Shown here piece by piece: positions 22,077-33,231 of a stretch of 64,000 nt of DNA. The DNA is from Trissonchulus latispiculum (lineage: Eukaryota > Nematoda > Enoplea > Enoplida > Ironidae). Made by a program: the position numbers and the translations under genes. The notes under the pieces were generated by a model. It saw only the letters and a list, made by a program, of their open reading frames with translations. It made no database searches and was not told the origin of the DNA. The number at the start of each line of letters is the position of its first letter. The first letter of the stretch is position 1. The DNA lies in assembly GCA_030248195.1 (NCBI GenBank), contig JASAND010023840.1, positions 87,014-151,013 on the forward strand. The letters run 5' to 3'.

Positions 22077-22217
22077 GTTCCTATTTCCTTAAGTCCATAA
22101 GTCCGAGTAAGATCCTTATCCCTTAGTTGTCATGATTCTTTAGTCCTTAGTTACAACCTTAGGTAGACATCAGAATAGAGTCAGAAGTAATACTGTGAAG
22201 TAATAGTAATAGTGTGA

Positions 22218-23027
22218 ATGTTCGATATCTCTCCAAAGATCCTTATTTTCCTTTTGTTTTGTAGAATCATGTCAAGTTACGTTGCCCGTTGGTTGGCCCA
22301 GTGTGATCTGTTGAGTGAGGAGAGTGATGACGATTATCATTCGGCAGCTGCATATCTGCCGTCGTCCTGGTCTTCTTCTTCTTCTTCGTCTTCTTCTTCT
22401 TCCTCCTCCTCTTCGCCGTCTTCCGGCATTGCGTGCTGGAGTCGTTCTTCTACCATCCTGCCGAAGGTCCTTCAGTTGAGATATGATCCCGGTCCCCCGG
22501 AGAGCTGTTGTCCATCGTCCGCCCAGCGAGGTCCAATGAGAGTTGAAAGCCAATTGCCGCCGGAGCTGAAGATGCTCCACTACCGTGGTCAGCGAGATGT
22601 CATCTACTGTGCGCCAGGTGCCAATGATAAGTTCGTCCCCTTCCGCCCCCTCTGTGTGTTGAGTTCTGATGTGGTTGCGTGTTGCACTCTGTTGTGTGTG
22701 AACTGTTTTTGGAAATTTAGTTTAAGTTATTTTGGAGTGCCTTTTCGTTTTGTTCCTGCACCTACTAAGTTCCAGTTTTATGATTTTCCCACTAAGTCTT
22801 CTCTGTTGAATTTAGTTCTTCCTAACCGTTCGCCTGCCTTCCGTTGCCCTAACAGGATCTGTTTGAGTTCTTCTACTATCATTTTGCACGAGATCCCTAA
22901 TTGGCGTTTGCATGGCCCGTTCACTATTCGTAACCGGCATCCCATTTTTGTTGAAACTTTGTTGGATTGTTTGCCTGGTTTGCATGACCCTCCCATTCCG
23001 GAGGATTTTCTGAATGTTGACTTTTAA
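22218..23027 (+). CDS. Accessory ORF B of the giant element, function unknown
   Basis: The open frame is 269 codons from ATG 22,218. The more likely start is ATG 22,269, because a strong splice acceptor (CTTTTGTTTTGTAG, ending 22,264) lies just upstream, giving about 252 residues. After an acidic N-terminus comes a run of about 15 serines, then a Cys-rich C-terminal half. That half has CTLLCVNCFW, YFGVPF, FRCPNRICL and TIILHEIPNW, which pairs with accessory ORF A, so the two arose by duplication. The paired Cys motifs could bind metal. It resembles nothing I recognise. Spliced expression would parallel accessory genes of complex retroviruses, by inference. Confidence 0.6.
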   Translation: MFDISPKILIFLLFCRIMSSYVARWLAQCDLLSEESDDDYHSAAAYLPSSWSSSSSSSSSSSSSSSPSSGIACWSRSSTILPKVLQLRYDPGPPESCCPSSAQRGPMRVESQLPPELKMLHYRGQRDVIYCAPGANDKFVPFRPLCVLSSDVVACCTLLCVNCFWKFSLSYFGVPFRFVPAPTKFQFYDFPTKSSLLNLVLPNRSPAFRCPNRICLSSSTIILHEIPNWRLHGPFTIRNRHPIFVETLLDCLPGLHDPPIPEDFLNVDF

Positions 23028-24219
23028 GTTTGTTTAGTTGAGGTGCAACTATCTAGATTGTAACATCAGCCCTTCTAGACTCCCAGTTGCTTATACCTAT
23101 GATTTAATAATGATAAGTTAGTAGAGTAGGAAGTTCCCACATGTACGGCATGTCCGGACACAGGATCCCTTAGGCATACAGTGAATACTGCCCAGTTGTG
23201 TTCAGCATTAACGCACGAGTTTTATTTTGTTTTACTCCAGCCACCTCCACCATCCTTAACTTAGTCGTTTGTAGTATTTGATTTGATTACTAACGCACAC
23301 TTGAATTGATAGAGAACGTTTATTGATGGAACTAAAACTAATAACAATAAAGTAACACGAATTAATTTGAAGTAGCTGATTCGTTAACCATGCATGTCGT
23401 GTACTAGTTTTAGATTCTTTCTTTTCTGCACTGTTTGGTTCCAGTTCCAGCACCCTTCACCATGGATCTTCAAGCACAGCACACCTGCACTTGGATTTGT
23501 CATGAGTTTCACCTTATTGTCGGTTTTGTTTTCTTAGTTTCTGAGATTCGAATTTGTAAAGAGAGAGAGAGTGAGTTTTGAAATGATTTGGTAGCTGATT
23601 TTAAGGGTTAACTTTCGACTTTTGAATGAAAAGCTGACATTTTGGTTCTAACCATCTTCATTGAAAGGCTTGTTTTTGTACTACCAAAACCTGTCTTAGA
23701 AAAAAATGGGTCTAGGCTACTTTTACCCGACCTTTAGACCAACTTTCTCTTGTTTTTAGGCCAACTTTCCTTGTTACTAGGCTGACTTTTTGCGAGTATC
23801 AGAGTATTGCTGACGTTATAGTCATTATGGAAAAGGGAAATATTAACTGTGGTCGTGTATATTTGCTGACTAAAAAGTTTTGGGAAGATTGTAGAACCAC
23901 GTATACATTTACTGAGCTGACTGTCCTATTTCCTAAGTTTCGTCCAAGAGATTGTGAAAGCTGACACAAATTTCCCCTTGAGTGCCTTGTCCTTGCGAAT
24001 AAAAGTTAGATACTTCCCCTGGTGGACAGAATCAGGTCCTCGAGTGATTTTCGTCAGTTGCTTGGCATTGCTGCTAGCTACCCCTGTTTAACCTTACTTA
24101 TTTGTGTGTGTTCGATTTTAGGCTGAATCTCAGCAATGGTATTTTTCTGGTTTCTTGGTCCAGTGGTGGTTGGTCCGATGGTTCGATTCCCGGCCAGCAA
24201 CCTCAGCGTGTAGCCCGTC
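23028..24219 (+). other. 3' untranslated region of the giant element
   Basis: No credible ORF. The stretch is AT-rich with a short GA run near 23,563. The expected polypurine tract before the 3' LTR could not be recognised. A tRNA-like fragment sits at about 24,152-24,205. Confidence 0.5.
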
Positions 24220-26963
24220 AGACCGTATCCCGGTCGCCAGTGATCAGCGTCCGCGTCAGCGTCAACGTCAGCATCGTCAGCATCCTTCCCGTCAGACCGT
24301 ATCCCGGTCACCAGTGAACAGCGTCAGCATCGTCAGCGTCAGCGTCAGCATCAGCGTCAGCATCGTCAGCATCCTCAAAATCAGACCGTATCCCGGTCGT
24401 CAGCGTCAGCGTCAACGTCATCATCGTCAGCATCCTTCCCGTCAGACCGTATCCCGGTCGCCAGTGAACAGCGTCAGCATCGTCAGCGTCAGCGTCAGCG
24501 TCAGCGTCAACGTCATCATCGTCAGCATCCTTCCCGTCAGACCGTATCCCGGTCGCCAGTGAACAGCGTCAGCATCGTCAGCGTCAGCGTCAGCGTCATC
24601 ATCGTCAGACCGTATCCCGGTCGTCAGCGAACAGCGTCAGCGTCATCGTCAGCATCAGCATCGACAGACCGTACCCCGGTCGTCAGCAACAGCGTCAACG
24701 TCAGCGTCAACATCAGCACCATCATCGTCAGCGTTATCGCCGTCCTCATCACCATCATCCTCACCAACCCCTCCTGTCTGTGGCTCTGCCTGGCCACTCA
24801 ACATACTACAGAACTGATTGGACTATTGCCACAGCTACAGCCGAACTGTTTGGATTTCTGCCACAGATGATTCCTGGTCCCATCCTGCTCCGGCGCTGGT
24901 TACCATGATTTGGTAACCTACTCCCTATAGACAGTTGGGAGTAGCTACAAACTCTCTTAGCGCTACCCCCGATCCAAATCCTGATCTAAAATGTTAACAG
25001 TATCATAAAATGTATGCATAAAATGTATTGGTATTGTACTCTGCGGTTTCTTCCTTTTGCCTATAAAGGTTGGTAACTTTCATTGTGCTTGCTGACTGGT
25101 TAGCTGTGAATGTTTGTGGTTGTGCCCCCGGTTTGCTCCTTTCGTCCTAAAAGGTTCCTCGGATTGACTCCTTTGGCTGACTAAAACCTAATCTGGCAAA
25201 CTGTGACGATGGGTTTTCTGGTATGGCGTTTTGTCTGTTTTTGTCTGTATATTTTGTCCCCCTAGTGTAACTTTACCGGCTTTTTTATTGTGTGAAGTGT
25301 GATGGGTAGGCTGAGTTTTGGCTATTTTTGTCTGTATATTTTGGGTTCCAATTGCCCTTTGTACAGATGCAGTTTCCTTTGTACAATTGCAATCTAGGAT
25401 TTTTGGAGAGTATCTGAAAAATACTAACTATGCTTGTTTGTGTTGCTTACTTGGTCGTTTGTGTAATTAACCTATTCGTAAACTAAGCTCGTAAACTAAT
25501 CTAATTGTAATAATTTTGTAATTTTTTGTGTAATTAACCTATTCGTAAACTAAGCTCGTAAACTACTCTAAGTGTAATAATTTTGTAATTTACCTATTCG
25601 TAAATTAATCTAATTGTAATAATTTAATAATCGAATTGTAATAATTTAATACTCGTGTTGTGACCCCCTCCTCGGTAATTGTGCATGTCCATGGAATTTT
25701 CCTGTTTGTTTCGTTTGCTGGGGTCCCTTGCTGATTAATCTGGAAATTGAACGAAAAATATTTGTCAAACTACTTACCTGGGGAGTTTTTCGTCCCCAGG
25801 TAAGCCTCTTAGAAACCAATTAAGAAACGATAAGAATCGTCTTCCTTTCTAATCGGAAAAATTATGGCCGCTCGGTAAAAGACTTCCAACAGGCACCGCA
25901 AAATCCTGACTGACAGTTGCAGTCAGGACAAAGAAAGATAAGCTGGGGTGACTGACTCAGCCACAATTTTGTTTTTCCACCCAAGTCAGTCTTGGGGCAG
26001 ACTCGAAAGAGAAAGGTTGTGTCTTAGTTTTACTATCTCTGGTTCTCTGGTCCGTGCTTGGACAGAGTGTATGTACGCCGTTTGCAGGCAAGATTGAGTC
26101 GATTTTTCTCGGGTTTCGCTGAACAGTTTGGTCCCCTACAATTACAGTTGTGAGCCCCTATTTGATCGTCAGTCACCAGTCCCTTATTTGCAGTATTTTA
26201 TATTCCAGTCAAGTTTGGATCCACCAAGGGTAAGAGTAAGTTGATGAGTCTCAGACAACGAGCCAACGGTCATTTTTAGCTTTGATCAAGTTTTATCGAA
26301 TCTTGCATAGTCTCTCTAGTGGTTTGCCTTAACGTTATATCCTGAAGTTTTGCTTAAACCGATAAAAAGGGGAAATAGACTTGTTGCGTTAACTAATTTT
26401 TGTGCTGCTTATTGAAACTTCATTTCCAAATATTGATTCTTTTGTATTTGTACCTTGTCACTCAATCAAACGTCATGTTCAATGTCTACTGACTCGTCTT
26501 GTATTTGGTATTACTGTATTACCTATGAATATTGTCTGAACAATTGTCGTGAAACTTTAATATAATCAATCTTTCCAGTCTTGCTTTCAGTAGGGAATTA
26601 TTGTCTAGATCTACTAGTTATTCATCTGATGAGCACAATTCTAACGCAGACAACTAGTCAGTTTTACGAAGTTCAGATTAATATCCAGCTACATATTTTA
26701 TTACTATAGTTCGATTTAAACGCGCAATAAACCGGTATCTCTAGTCGAAGACCCTGAAGAAGAGGTACCTACATTGGGAGATAACAACGATAACCATAGT
26801 GACTCGGTATAGGATTGTAATTGTGATAATTTGGGCTATTCTGTGGGTTGGATGCTTAAACCCCTGGAAGGTTGAAAAGTGATTGCAAAACCAGTGTTCT
26901 AGAGTTTAAAGTGAAGAAAGTTCGACTAAAATTAACCCTCAGTGCTAGCCTATTTTATTACAT
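24220..26963 (+). repeat. 3' long terminal repeat of the giant element
   Basis: The sequence from about 24,440 to 26,963 matches 6,277-8,796 nearly base for base. The left part contains extra, partly degenerate copies of the 95-bp unit, so its true start is uncertain. The repeat ends ...CCTATTTTATTACAT and is followed by unrelated sequence (TAAAAACGAAAC). Confidence 0.8.
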
Positions 26964-27831
26964 TAAAAACGAAACAACCTGGAAATTTCCCAAAATGTAT
27001 GATTTTCAAGTTTAAGCATGCGAAGGTTCCGGTCCGCAGAAGCTGGAGCTTGAGCATCTTCAACACCCACCACCCCCGGAGCCTCTTGAACCTCCCGAGC
27101 CTCTCAGCCTTACAGGACATAAATCTTTTTTAGACATAAACTTGAAATTATAATTCCAGAACTTGACTATAAAGATTTAAAACTTTCTTTTTCATAAACC
27201 TTAATTTATGTTAAAGCACCTCCTTGACGTAAGAAATCTGGAGGCTAAGTCCATGTTTCGCTTCCGTATGGTAGCAAACATCGGATCCAATGCTGTATGC
27301 ACACTCTTTCTAACCAATAATTGTGAACTTACAGTTTCCTGCTGCTATATGCATTACAGCGTTTTCGTGTATATTACGTGAAAAACTGCATCTTTTAAAC
27401 GGAATGCATTTGACATAAACCAACCTATGCAGATTTGGTAGAATTTAATAATCATTAGGATGATCGATGATATAGTATATAGTTATTCCAAGGAGCACTG
27501 TTAAATATAATAGATAAAAACATAGAGCATAGTTAAATATAATTAAATATCATAGATACTGGCTAGATACATAGCTTATTTTTACAGATGATTTTTATGT
27601 TTATGATTTATTTGTAGCGTAGGCGACGTTAAGATTTAAGATCCTAGTTGCTTTGCGTCAAAACGGAAGCCAACATTGAAATCTAGAAAGACATGAACAA
27701 GCGTTGTGCACTCATCACGGCAGTGTTGTTGTAATTAATTTGATTGAATCCTGTTTTGCAGAAAGTCGAAACAAACGAAAACAGTTTAACTACGATTCTG
27801 CCTTTCAGACGTTGCTTACGACTCTAACGAA
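26964..27831 (+). other. Intergenic stretch upstream of the Cys-rich secreted gene
   Basis: No exon or repeat is recognised. It would contain the promoter and 5' UTR of the gene starting at 27,832. A T-rich acceptor-like CCTGTTTTGCAG near 27,762 could end a 5' UTR intron. Confidence 0.4.
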
Positions 27832-30380
27832 ATGGGCGGCTCAAACATTCTGTGGAGCACTTCGATATTTTTGGCGGTTTTTACTGTTCTTGAAGGTATA
27901 TATTTTTTAGAGATTCGTTTCGCGCTAAATTTAGAGCACACATCAATGTCTTTTTATTTCCTGGTCTAAACAGTCGAAAATATAACAATCTGAGTAGTCG
28001 CTGGTTTGTGTGCGGAAGACGATACCGAAAGGATGGGAAACCAAAAGTCTGAATTTCCGTTTCTCAAACTTGAAACTTCAGTCCGGAAGACAAAGACACT
28101 GGTTTCCAAGAAATTAATTAATTATTGTTTAGTGGCAGAAAATAATCGAATTTCGCTTTTTCTCGGTGTGTTTCTGCCGCAAATGAAGTTGGTATGCCGA
28201 CTCCTCTAGACCTCCCAAGACCTCAATATTTAATGCATAAGCCTTAATATGATGATATAGCGATCATTAATTATTTACCTGTCCGTCTGACAGCCAGCAG
28301 GCTAGATGCAGTTTAACAGCATCAAACTCTGTGCAATAACGGATAAATAACTGATATCTTTTGTATTTATACATTTTATGTTGGATTTTGTTTTTAGCCC
28401 AATCGATGTTGTGTGACATAGGCTAAGATTTATCAATTTAGTAACACTTGAAGATGTCAAAAACATTGAAAATTGAAACTAAAAGAGTTTTGTTATTGCT
28501 TACTGTTTATTCTTTTTAGTTCATGGCCAAATTCCGACGCTCTTCGGTTTTACGGAACGGGAGTCCAAGAGGGACGGCGGATGCGATGGTTGGAGTGACT
28601 GGGGTCAGTGCACCTGGATCCGAGGGTCAGACGCCTGGGATAAGCCTCATCTGCAACAGGTCCCGGAAATATGTCAGAAAACCGAATTCTTCCAGGAGGC
28701 ACAGAAGCTGTACGGGGATGCCGTGGACAATGTGATGGAGTACTTCCGAAAGATCATTGTTAACAGGCGGCCTTGTGGGTTCTGCTCATTCCAGCAGTCC
28801 TGCCAGCCTAATGAGTCAAAGTGTTCAAATGGGTAGGAAAATAGTGGCAATGCATGTCAGAACTTAATAAAAGTGCCACTATATTTCGCTGCCATACTCA
28901 ATGTTTTCTTGGTGTGACACTGCAAACAAAACCTTTTGTGGTAGCACTATAGTTTAAGTATTCATTTAAAAATTTCTTTTAACAGTACATAGTAAGTAGT
29001 TAGAAAGGTAAATGTTAGAGAATCTTTTGGCATGAGCCCCAAACTGTTGATGATTACATCTGTCCAAGAGTGATAATTCCCTTTATATTAGAAAAAGAGT
29101 AAGCCACTAGAGGGTTCCTTTCAGACTTGTGCAGGAGGGGAAGTTTTGTGGGGTGAACCGGCGGCTCACGGCCACCGGAAAACCGGATTTTCCGGTTTTT
29201 GCCCAAAAAACCGGAAACATCATCCGGATTCTGTGGGAGGTAAGGTCCAGGTCTGGGGGGGGGGTGAAAGCCCCCCAAACCCCCCAAGCACATGTTCCTT
29301 TTCATTATTGGGGGTCGGCAAACATAGCTTCTCCCCGTTTGTTGGAGGGAGTTAGCCACAGGTACCTGTTGATTGGGGTGGCCAAAAAGGGGTCACTGAG
29401 GAGGGAGTAGGTCACTGAAAGAGGTCTCTGTTTGGAGAGGGAAGTCCTTTTTCGGCTACACACCTCCAACTTTATGAGGAGGGGATGTATTTGTCGACCC
29501 CCTCAGCCCTCAGCAACGGTGGACATTCGCGTAATGTGATCTGAACTCTGAGCATTGCTGCGCAATGCCCTGTATTGGCATATACTTCTTCTAGTATATA
29601 AGGGAATTATATATGGCGTTTCAAATTTTCTTTAACAAAGGCTATCATCTTAATTAAATTAAATTAATTAAGCAAATTAAAGGACGAATTTATCTTCCAA
29701 CTTCGAGGCACTACAAGATTCCTACAAAAAAGTGCAGACAAACACAAAGGTGTAGTTGTGCACTAGCGGTAGCACATTTCATGCTTTTGCTCAAACTTTA
29801 TATGTAGCTTTATATGTAACTTTATATGCATGACCTTAAAGCAGACTCCTGCTTCTTCATTAGCCGCATTTCATTTCCCTGTTCTCATTTCAGAAAGATG
29901 GGAGTAGCAGAACGTGTCTGCCCCTATGTTAGGCAGAGCAGTACCTGCACCATCAAACCATACCATTCACCAGACAACTGTAAGATTTGGCCGAACAAGG
30001 AAGTGGAACTACCAGGTCTCTCGCCGGTGGTTCGAGCTGTTGTGGATCAGTCACCCTTTATGCACTGCGTTTCTGGGTATGTCTCAAATTTGGCTCTTTT
30101 TGCATTCACTTTCCGAATATTCAGCACCTAAGAGACCTCTATTAGTTAGCATAGCACAAGTATTTGTGTTATTTGTGTCACAACAACAAAATGTTGCGGA
30201 TAATCTTTCCAAAAATAAAGAAAATATAGAACGTAGTTCACAGGTGTCGCTGCTGTGGTTTGTGTTCATATTCTTGTTTTTCTTCGTTTCAGAACGTCCT
30301 CACTTGGAGACCACATCTGCCTTTGCTGTTGCGATCCCTATAAACCTGACAGAAGCGGACGAGAGTGTATTGCGCCTTAA
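27832..30380 (+). CDS. Secreted cysteine-rich protein with TSP1-like motif, four exons
   Basis: The exons are 27,832-27,895, 28,520-28,832, 29,894-30,076 and 30,293-30,380. All introns are GT-AG, phases 1, 2, 2 agree, and the total of 648 nt gives 215 residues. Exon 1 plus the start of exon 2 encode a signal peptide (hydrophobic SIFLAVFTVLE, probable cleavage after HGQ). Exon 2 has CDGWSDWGQC, the WxxW-type start of a thrombospondin type-1 repeat, but the rest is not a canonical TSP1 domain. Exon 3 has six Cys in a Pro-rich stretch. Exon 4 ends with CLCCC...SGREC, EGF-like in style, then TAA. It is predicted to be extracellular; function is unknown. A further short open exon-like piece at 30,464-30,574 could be an alternative end. 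Confidence 0.7.
29065..29610. mobile_element. Foldback element, CAAGAGTG family, copy 1 (truncated)
   Basis: The left end CAAGAGTGATAATTCCCTTT and AGAGTAAGCCACTAGAGGG match the copies at 35,249 and 38,123. The right end (TTCTTCTAGTATATAAGGGA) is its inverted partner but lacks the terminal CACTCTTG. The core holds GC-rich runs. The element lies in intron 2 of the Cys-rich secreted gene. Confidence 0.65.
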
Positions 30381-31792
30381 AAACGAAGAGACGAACAAAC
30401 CTTAGTTAACTGTCTGTCTGTAAACGCATTTCTTTGTATCTACAAATAAACCCTTCTTTCTAGGTATATGAACTGAATCAGGCGAAAGCAGTCAAATATT
30501 GGGCTGACATGAATTCGTCACAACCAGAGGTTAACACGGTGTACCTGGGGACCAAGCCTCCCCTTGCCGGATAAAGTTAAGCCCTACCTCTGCCAAATAC
30601 AAGAGGTCTAGGAAAATGGACAAGCGATAAGCAGTTATTACACTACAAAAAATCAGTTTGCAAAATTCATAAAATGTTAAAAAATAGTATTCAATTTTTC
30701 ATAAAAATAGGTCAAATTGAAATTTTCCTAATTTTGAAGAAATCGCAATTAGCATTATTTTTCTGAAAATTTTTTAATTTAATCTCTCTAGAACATTTCA
30801 GGTCACTGTACAGGCCCTTTAAAAATGTTCGTGGGGCAAGCCCCTCTCCAAACACGACCCTATGTTTATATCCTAATCCTAATATACAACTTTTAAATTT
30901 TTATTTCTGCTTTAGCAGGAATGTATAAATGATATGTAGATATGTGTATTTTCTCAATTTCACCACATCGAGTATTGGGAACTTTTTTGCGAATGTTAAT
31001 TTTTGCAAATTAGGGGGGGACTACGAAGGGGTTGGCACGACATCGTCGGAGAGAGCTACTTTTCCCCACAACGTTAGCCAACATATCAAAGTAAAAATGT
31101 TTAGGGTGGGCAACAATATATCTCACCTACACTGTTTTTGGCAGGACGCCAAAGTACAAATTTTGGTGGAAAAACTGGGATTTTTCAAAAAGGTTTTTTC
31201 AGCTCTGGTGGATCAACGGTTTGACCAATTCTGAAGCTTACAGCCATAGTGCTAAATATTAAAAGTATTCCGGCTTTCGAGCGTTGCTTCCTTCTTCAGC
31301 TATAATAGCTCAAAGTTTGAAATTTGGCGAAAAGTTGCGATGTGACCGTGTGCCGTTTTCGATCTAATAAAATTGACAGCCCCTAGCCTACCCCAGCTTT
31401 TTAGCAAATATTAGGCTCTAATAGGGGCAAACTGTCTGTAAGTTTCGAGGACTTTGGCTTTCTGGTTAGTGTGCTAGCAAATAGCAAACCTTTTGTTAAG
31501 AAATAACCCTTATTTTTAGGCCTGAAAAGCTATCAAAGCGCAGCAAAAATGGGGTCTAAACTTTTTGTCTCCGATTTCGCCGAAAAGCTGTTTGTAGGGG
31601 TTATTTGACCTGCTGAATCCGAATACAAATCCGTTTTTCGATATGACGCTTCCTTCATTCAGTATGCGCTTACAACTGTCTTAGAGCTTTTTGGAGCGAT
31701 AGCTATCCATACTTCGAGAAATCAATCTAGCATTTCTAAACACTGAAGCGAGGTTTAGTGACCTAGCTTTCTGCATAGCTTGGTATACTCAC
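30381..31792. other. Intergenic, AT-rich
   Basis: Apart from the possible alternative exon at 30,464-30,574 (VYELNQAKAVKYW..., preceded by CCCTTCTTTCTAG), no gene or clear repeat is seen. Confidence 0.4.
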
Positions 31793-32028
31793 TGGTCTGT
31801 AATGCGCAAAGTTTCAGCCGATTCTGCTACAGTAATTTGGAGTAATTGACTCACATCTTGGCCCACATCTTCGAAATGGCACCAAATAACAGCGACAATA
31901 TCGATAATGTAATCTAGCACTGCGAATGCAGGGATTAACGAAATCACGTCATTTTTACATAAGTTAAGACAGATACTTGGAGTATTAATTGGAGCAAAGT
32001 TGGGTTCATTTGGTAAACCACAGCTCAT
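31793..32028 (-). CDS. Possible coding exon, membrane-protein-like
   Basis: A minus-strand frame from ATG 32,028 (MSCGLPNEPNF...) stays open for 78 codons to a good donor (ACCA/GTGAGT at 31,793/31,792). It contains a hydrophobic stretch, LIPAFAVLDYIIDIVAVIW. No partner exons were found, and I do not recognise the family. It could be chance. Confidence 0.3.
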
Positions 32029-33231
32029 TAGACGTTAATTAACCTCCACCCGTATAGAACTACAACACCCGATGTTTCGCTCTTTGATTGTATCTCACAG
32101 AAAAGTATACATTGATCTAAGGACTGTTTTACACAATATCAAAGCTCTATATGTCAGAACTATTTGTGGAAAATTTGGGTACCGTATCTTGCCCACAGCG
32201 ATCAGAGCGAGGCGAAGTTTGTGTACGTGCGATGTCGAGCTTTGGACCGACAACACCAACTTCTGATGGCGCCACAGGACGCTATGCTGCATGGAATTCT
32301 TTCAAACTTTAAACTCTTTCACACTAAACCTAATACTATTATGTGGCAAAAGACTAGCTAGCTTTTCCAACACCGAACTTTTAGTGAAATTCGTAGCCCT
32401 TCCTTAACGGTTGCACATATACATTAACATAGGGTAGGGTCCTGGAGGGGCCTTAAAATTTTGAGGGGGCTTGTACCCAGAACTGAAATTTTCAAGGGGA
32501 CTTGTACCTCAAGAACAAATTAGCGAAATTCAAAGCGAAGCTAATGTTATCAAAATCATGATTTTTTAAAATTTGCTTCAAAATTGTCAATTTTTTGAAA
32601 AATTCAAAATTTTGGCCGATTTTCGAGAAAAATTAAACATTTTACTAAAAATTCCGGCGAAGCTGGTTATATAATCTGGTATAATTGGTCAAAGTTCCAG
32701 CATTTTTGGTCGCACGATAGTTACTCTCACTGGATTGGCGGATTTCTATAATGGGGAGTAGAAGAATCCGCCTCCGGTTGGATATCTCCTTCCTGCTGCG
32801 GTCGATGCTGCTGGTGCTTATCCTTCCACGTGCTCTCTGGAGCGCCTGACCAACGCGCTGAATGGATTCTGCCTTTGCGGGACATGACTGTGGCTTGTGA
32901 CCTTAATCATCGGTCAGTATTGGTGAGGTCCGAGAACAATTCACAAACCATAAATTATTGAAATTTATTCGCTTTATTTGAATTTATTCGCCAATTCGCT
33001 GGATCGAATGCACTAATCCGAGCTAATTTGGCATTCCAGCGGCAAAGACGTGTGCTGGATTGCAGATTGATAGCTCCCTACATGGACTTATCCGCCTGCA
33101 GCCTGTAGTCACTAGTCACCTTTACATTCCATTATAACAAGAGGCTCCTTGTAACACATGCTTGCCTTCTGTGCATCTGTACATGTGCATCGTGCAAAAG
33201 GCCCAAAACGTCAGCTTCACATCATCTGCAG
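32029..33231. other. Intergenic, no feature recognised
   Basis: AT-rich, with a G-rich patch (GAGGGGGCTTGTACC repeated with variation near 32,460-32,510). No gene seen. Confidence 0.4.

Larger units (their letters stand above)
6197..26963 (+). mobile_element. Giant LTR retroelement with env, OTU and accessory ORFs
   Basis: Two near-identical direct repeats (about 6,197-8,795 and about 24,220-26,963) bound an internal region. Its plus-strand ORFs encode nucleocapsid-Env-protease-protease, then RT-RNaseH-integrase-OTU, then two accessory proteins. The right repeat ends are exact (both ...CCTATTTTATTACAT). The left ends are blurred by a 95-bp tandem repeat that differs in copy number, so the start coordinate is approximate. 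The 5' repeat is followed by TGGAGCTCCCTCAGG, a possible tRNA primer site. The near identity of the repeats and two intact ORFs over 1,400 codons indicate recent insertion. It landed in the 3' LTR region of element 1. A target duplication could not be confirmed. Confidence 0.85.
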
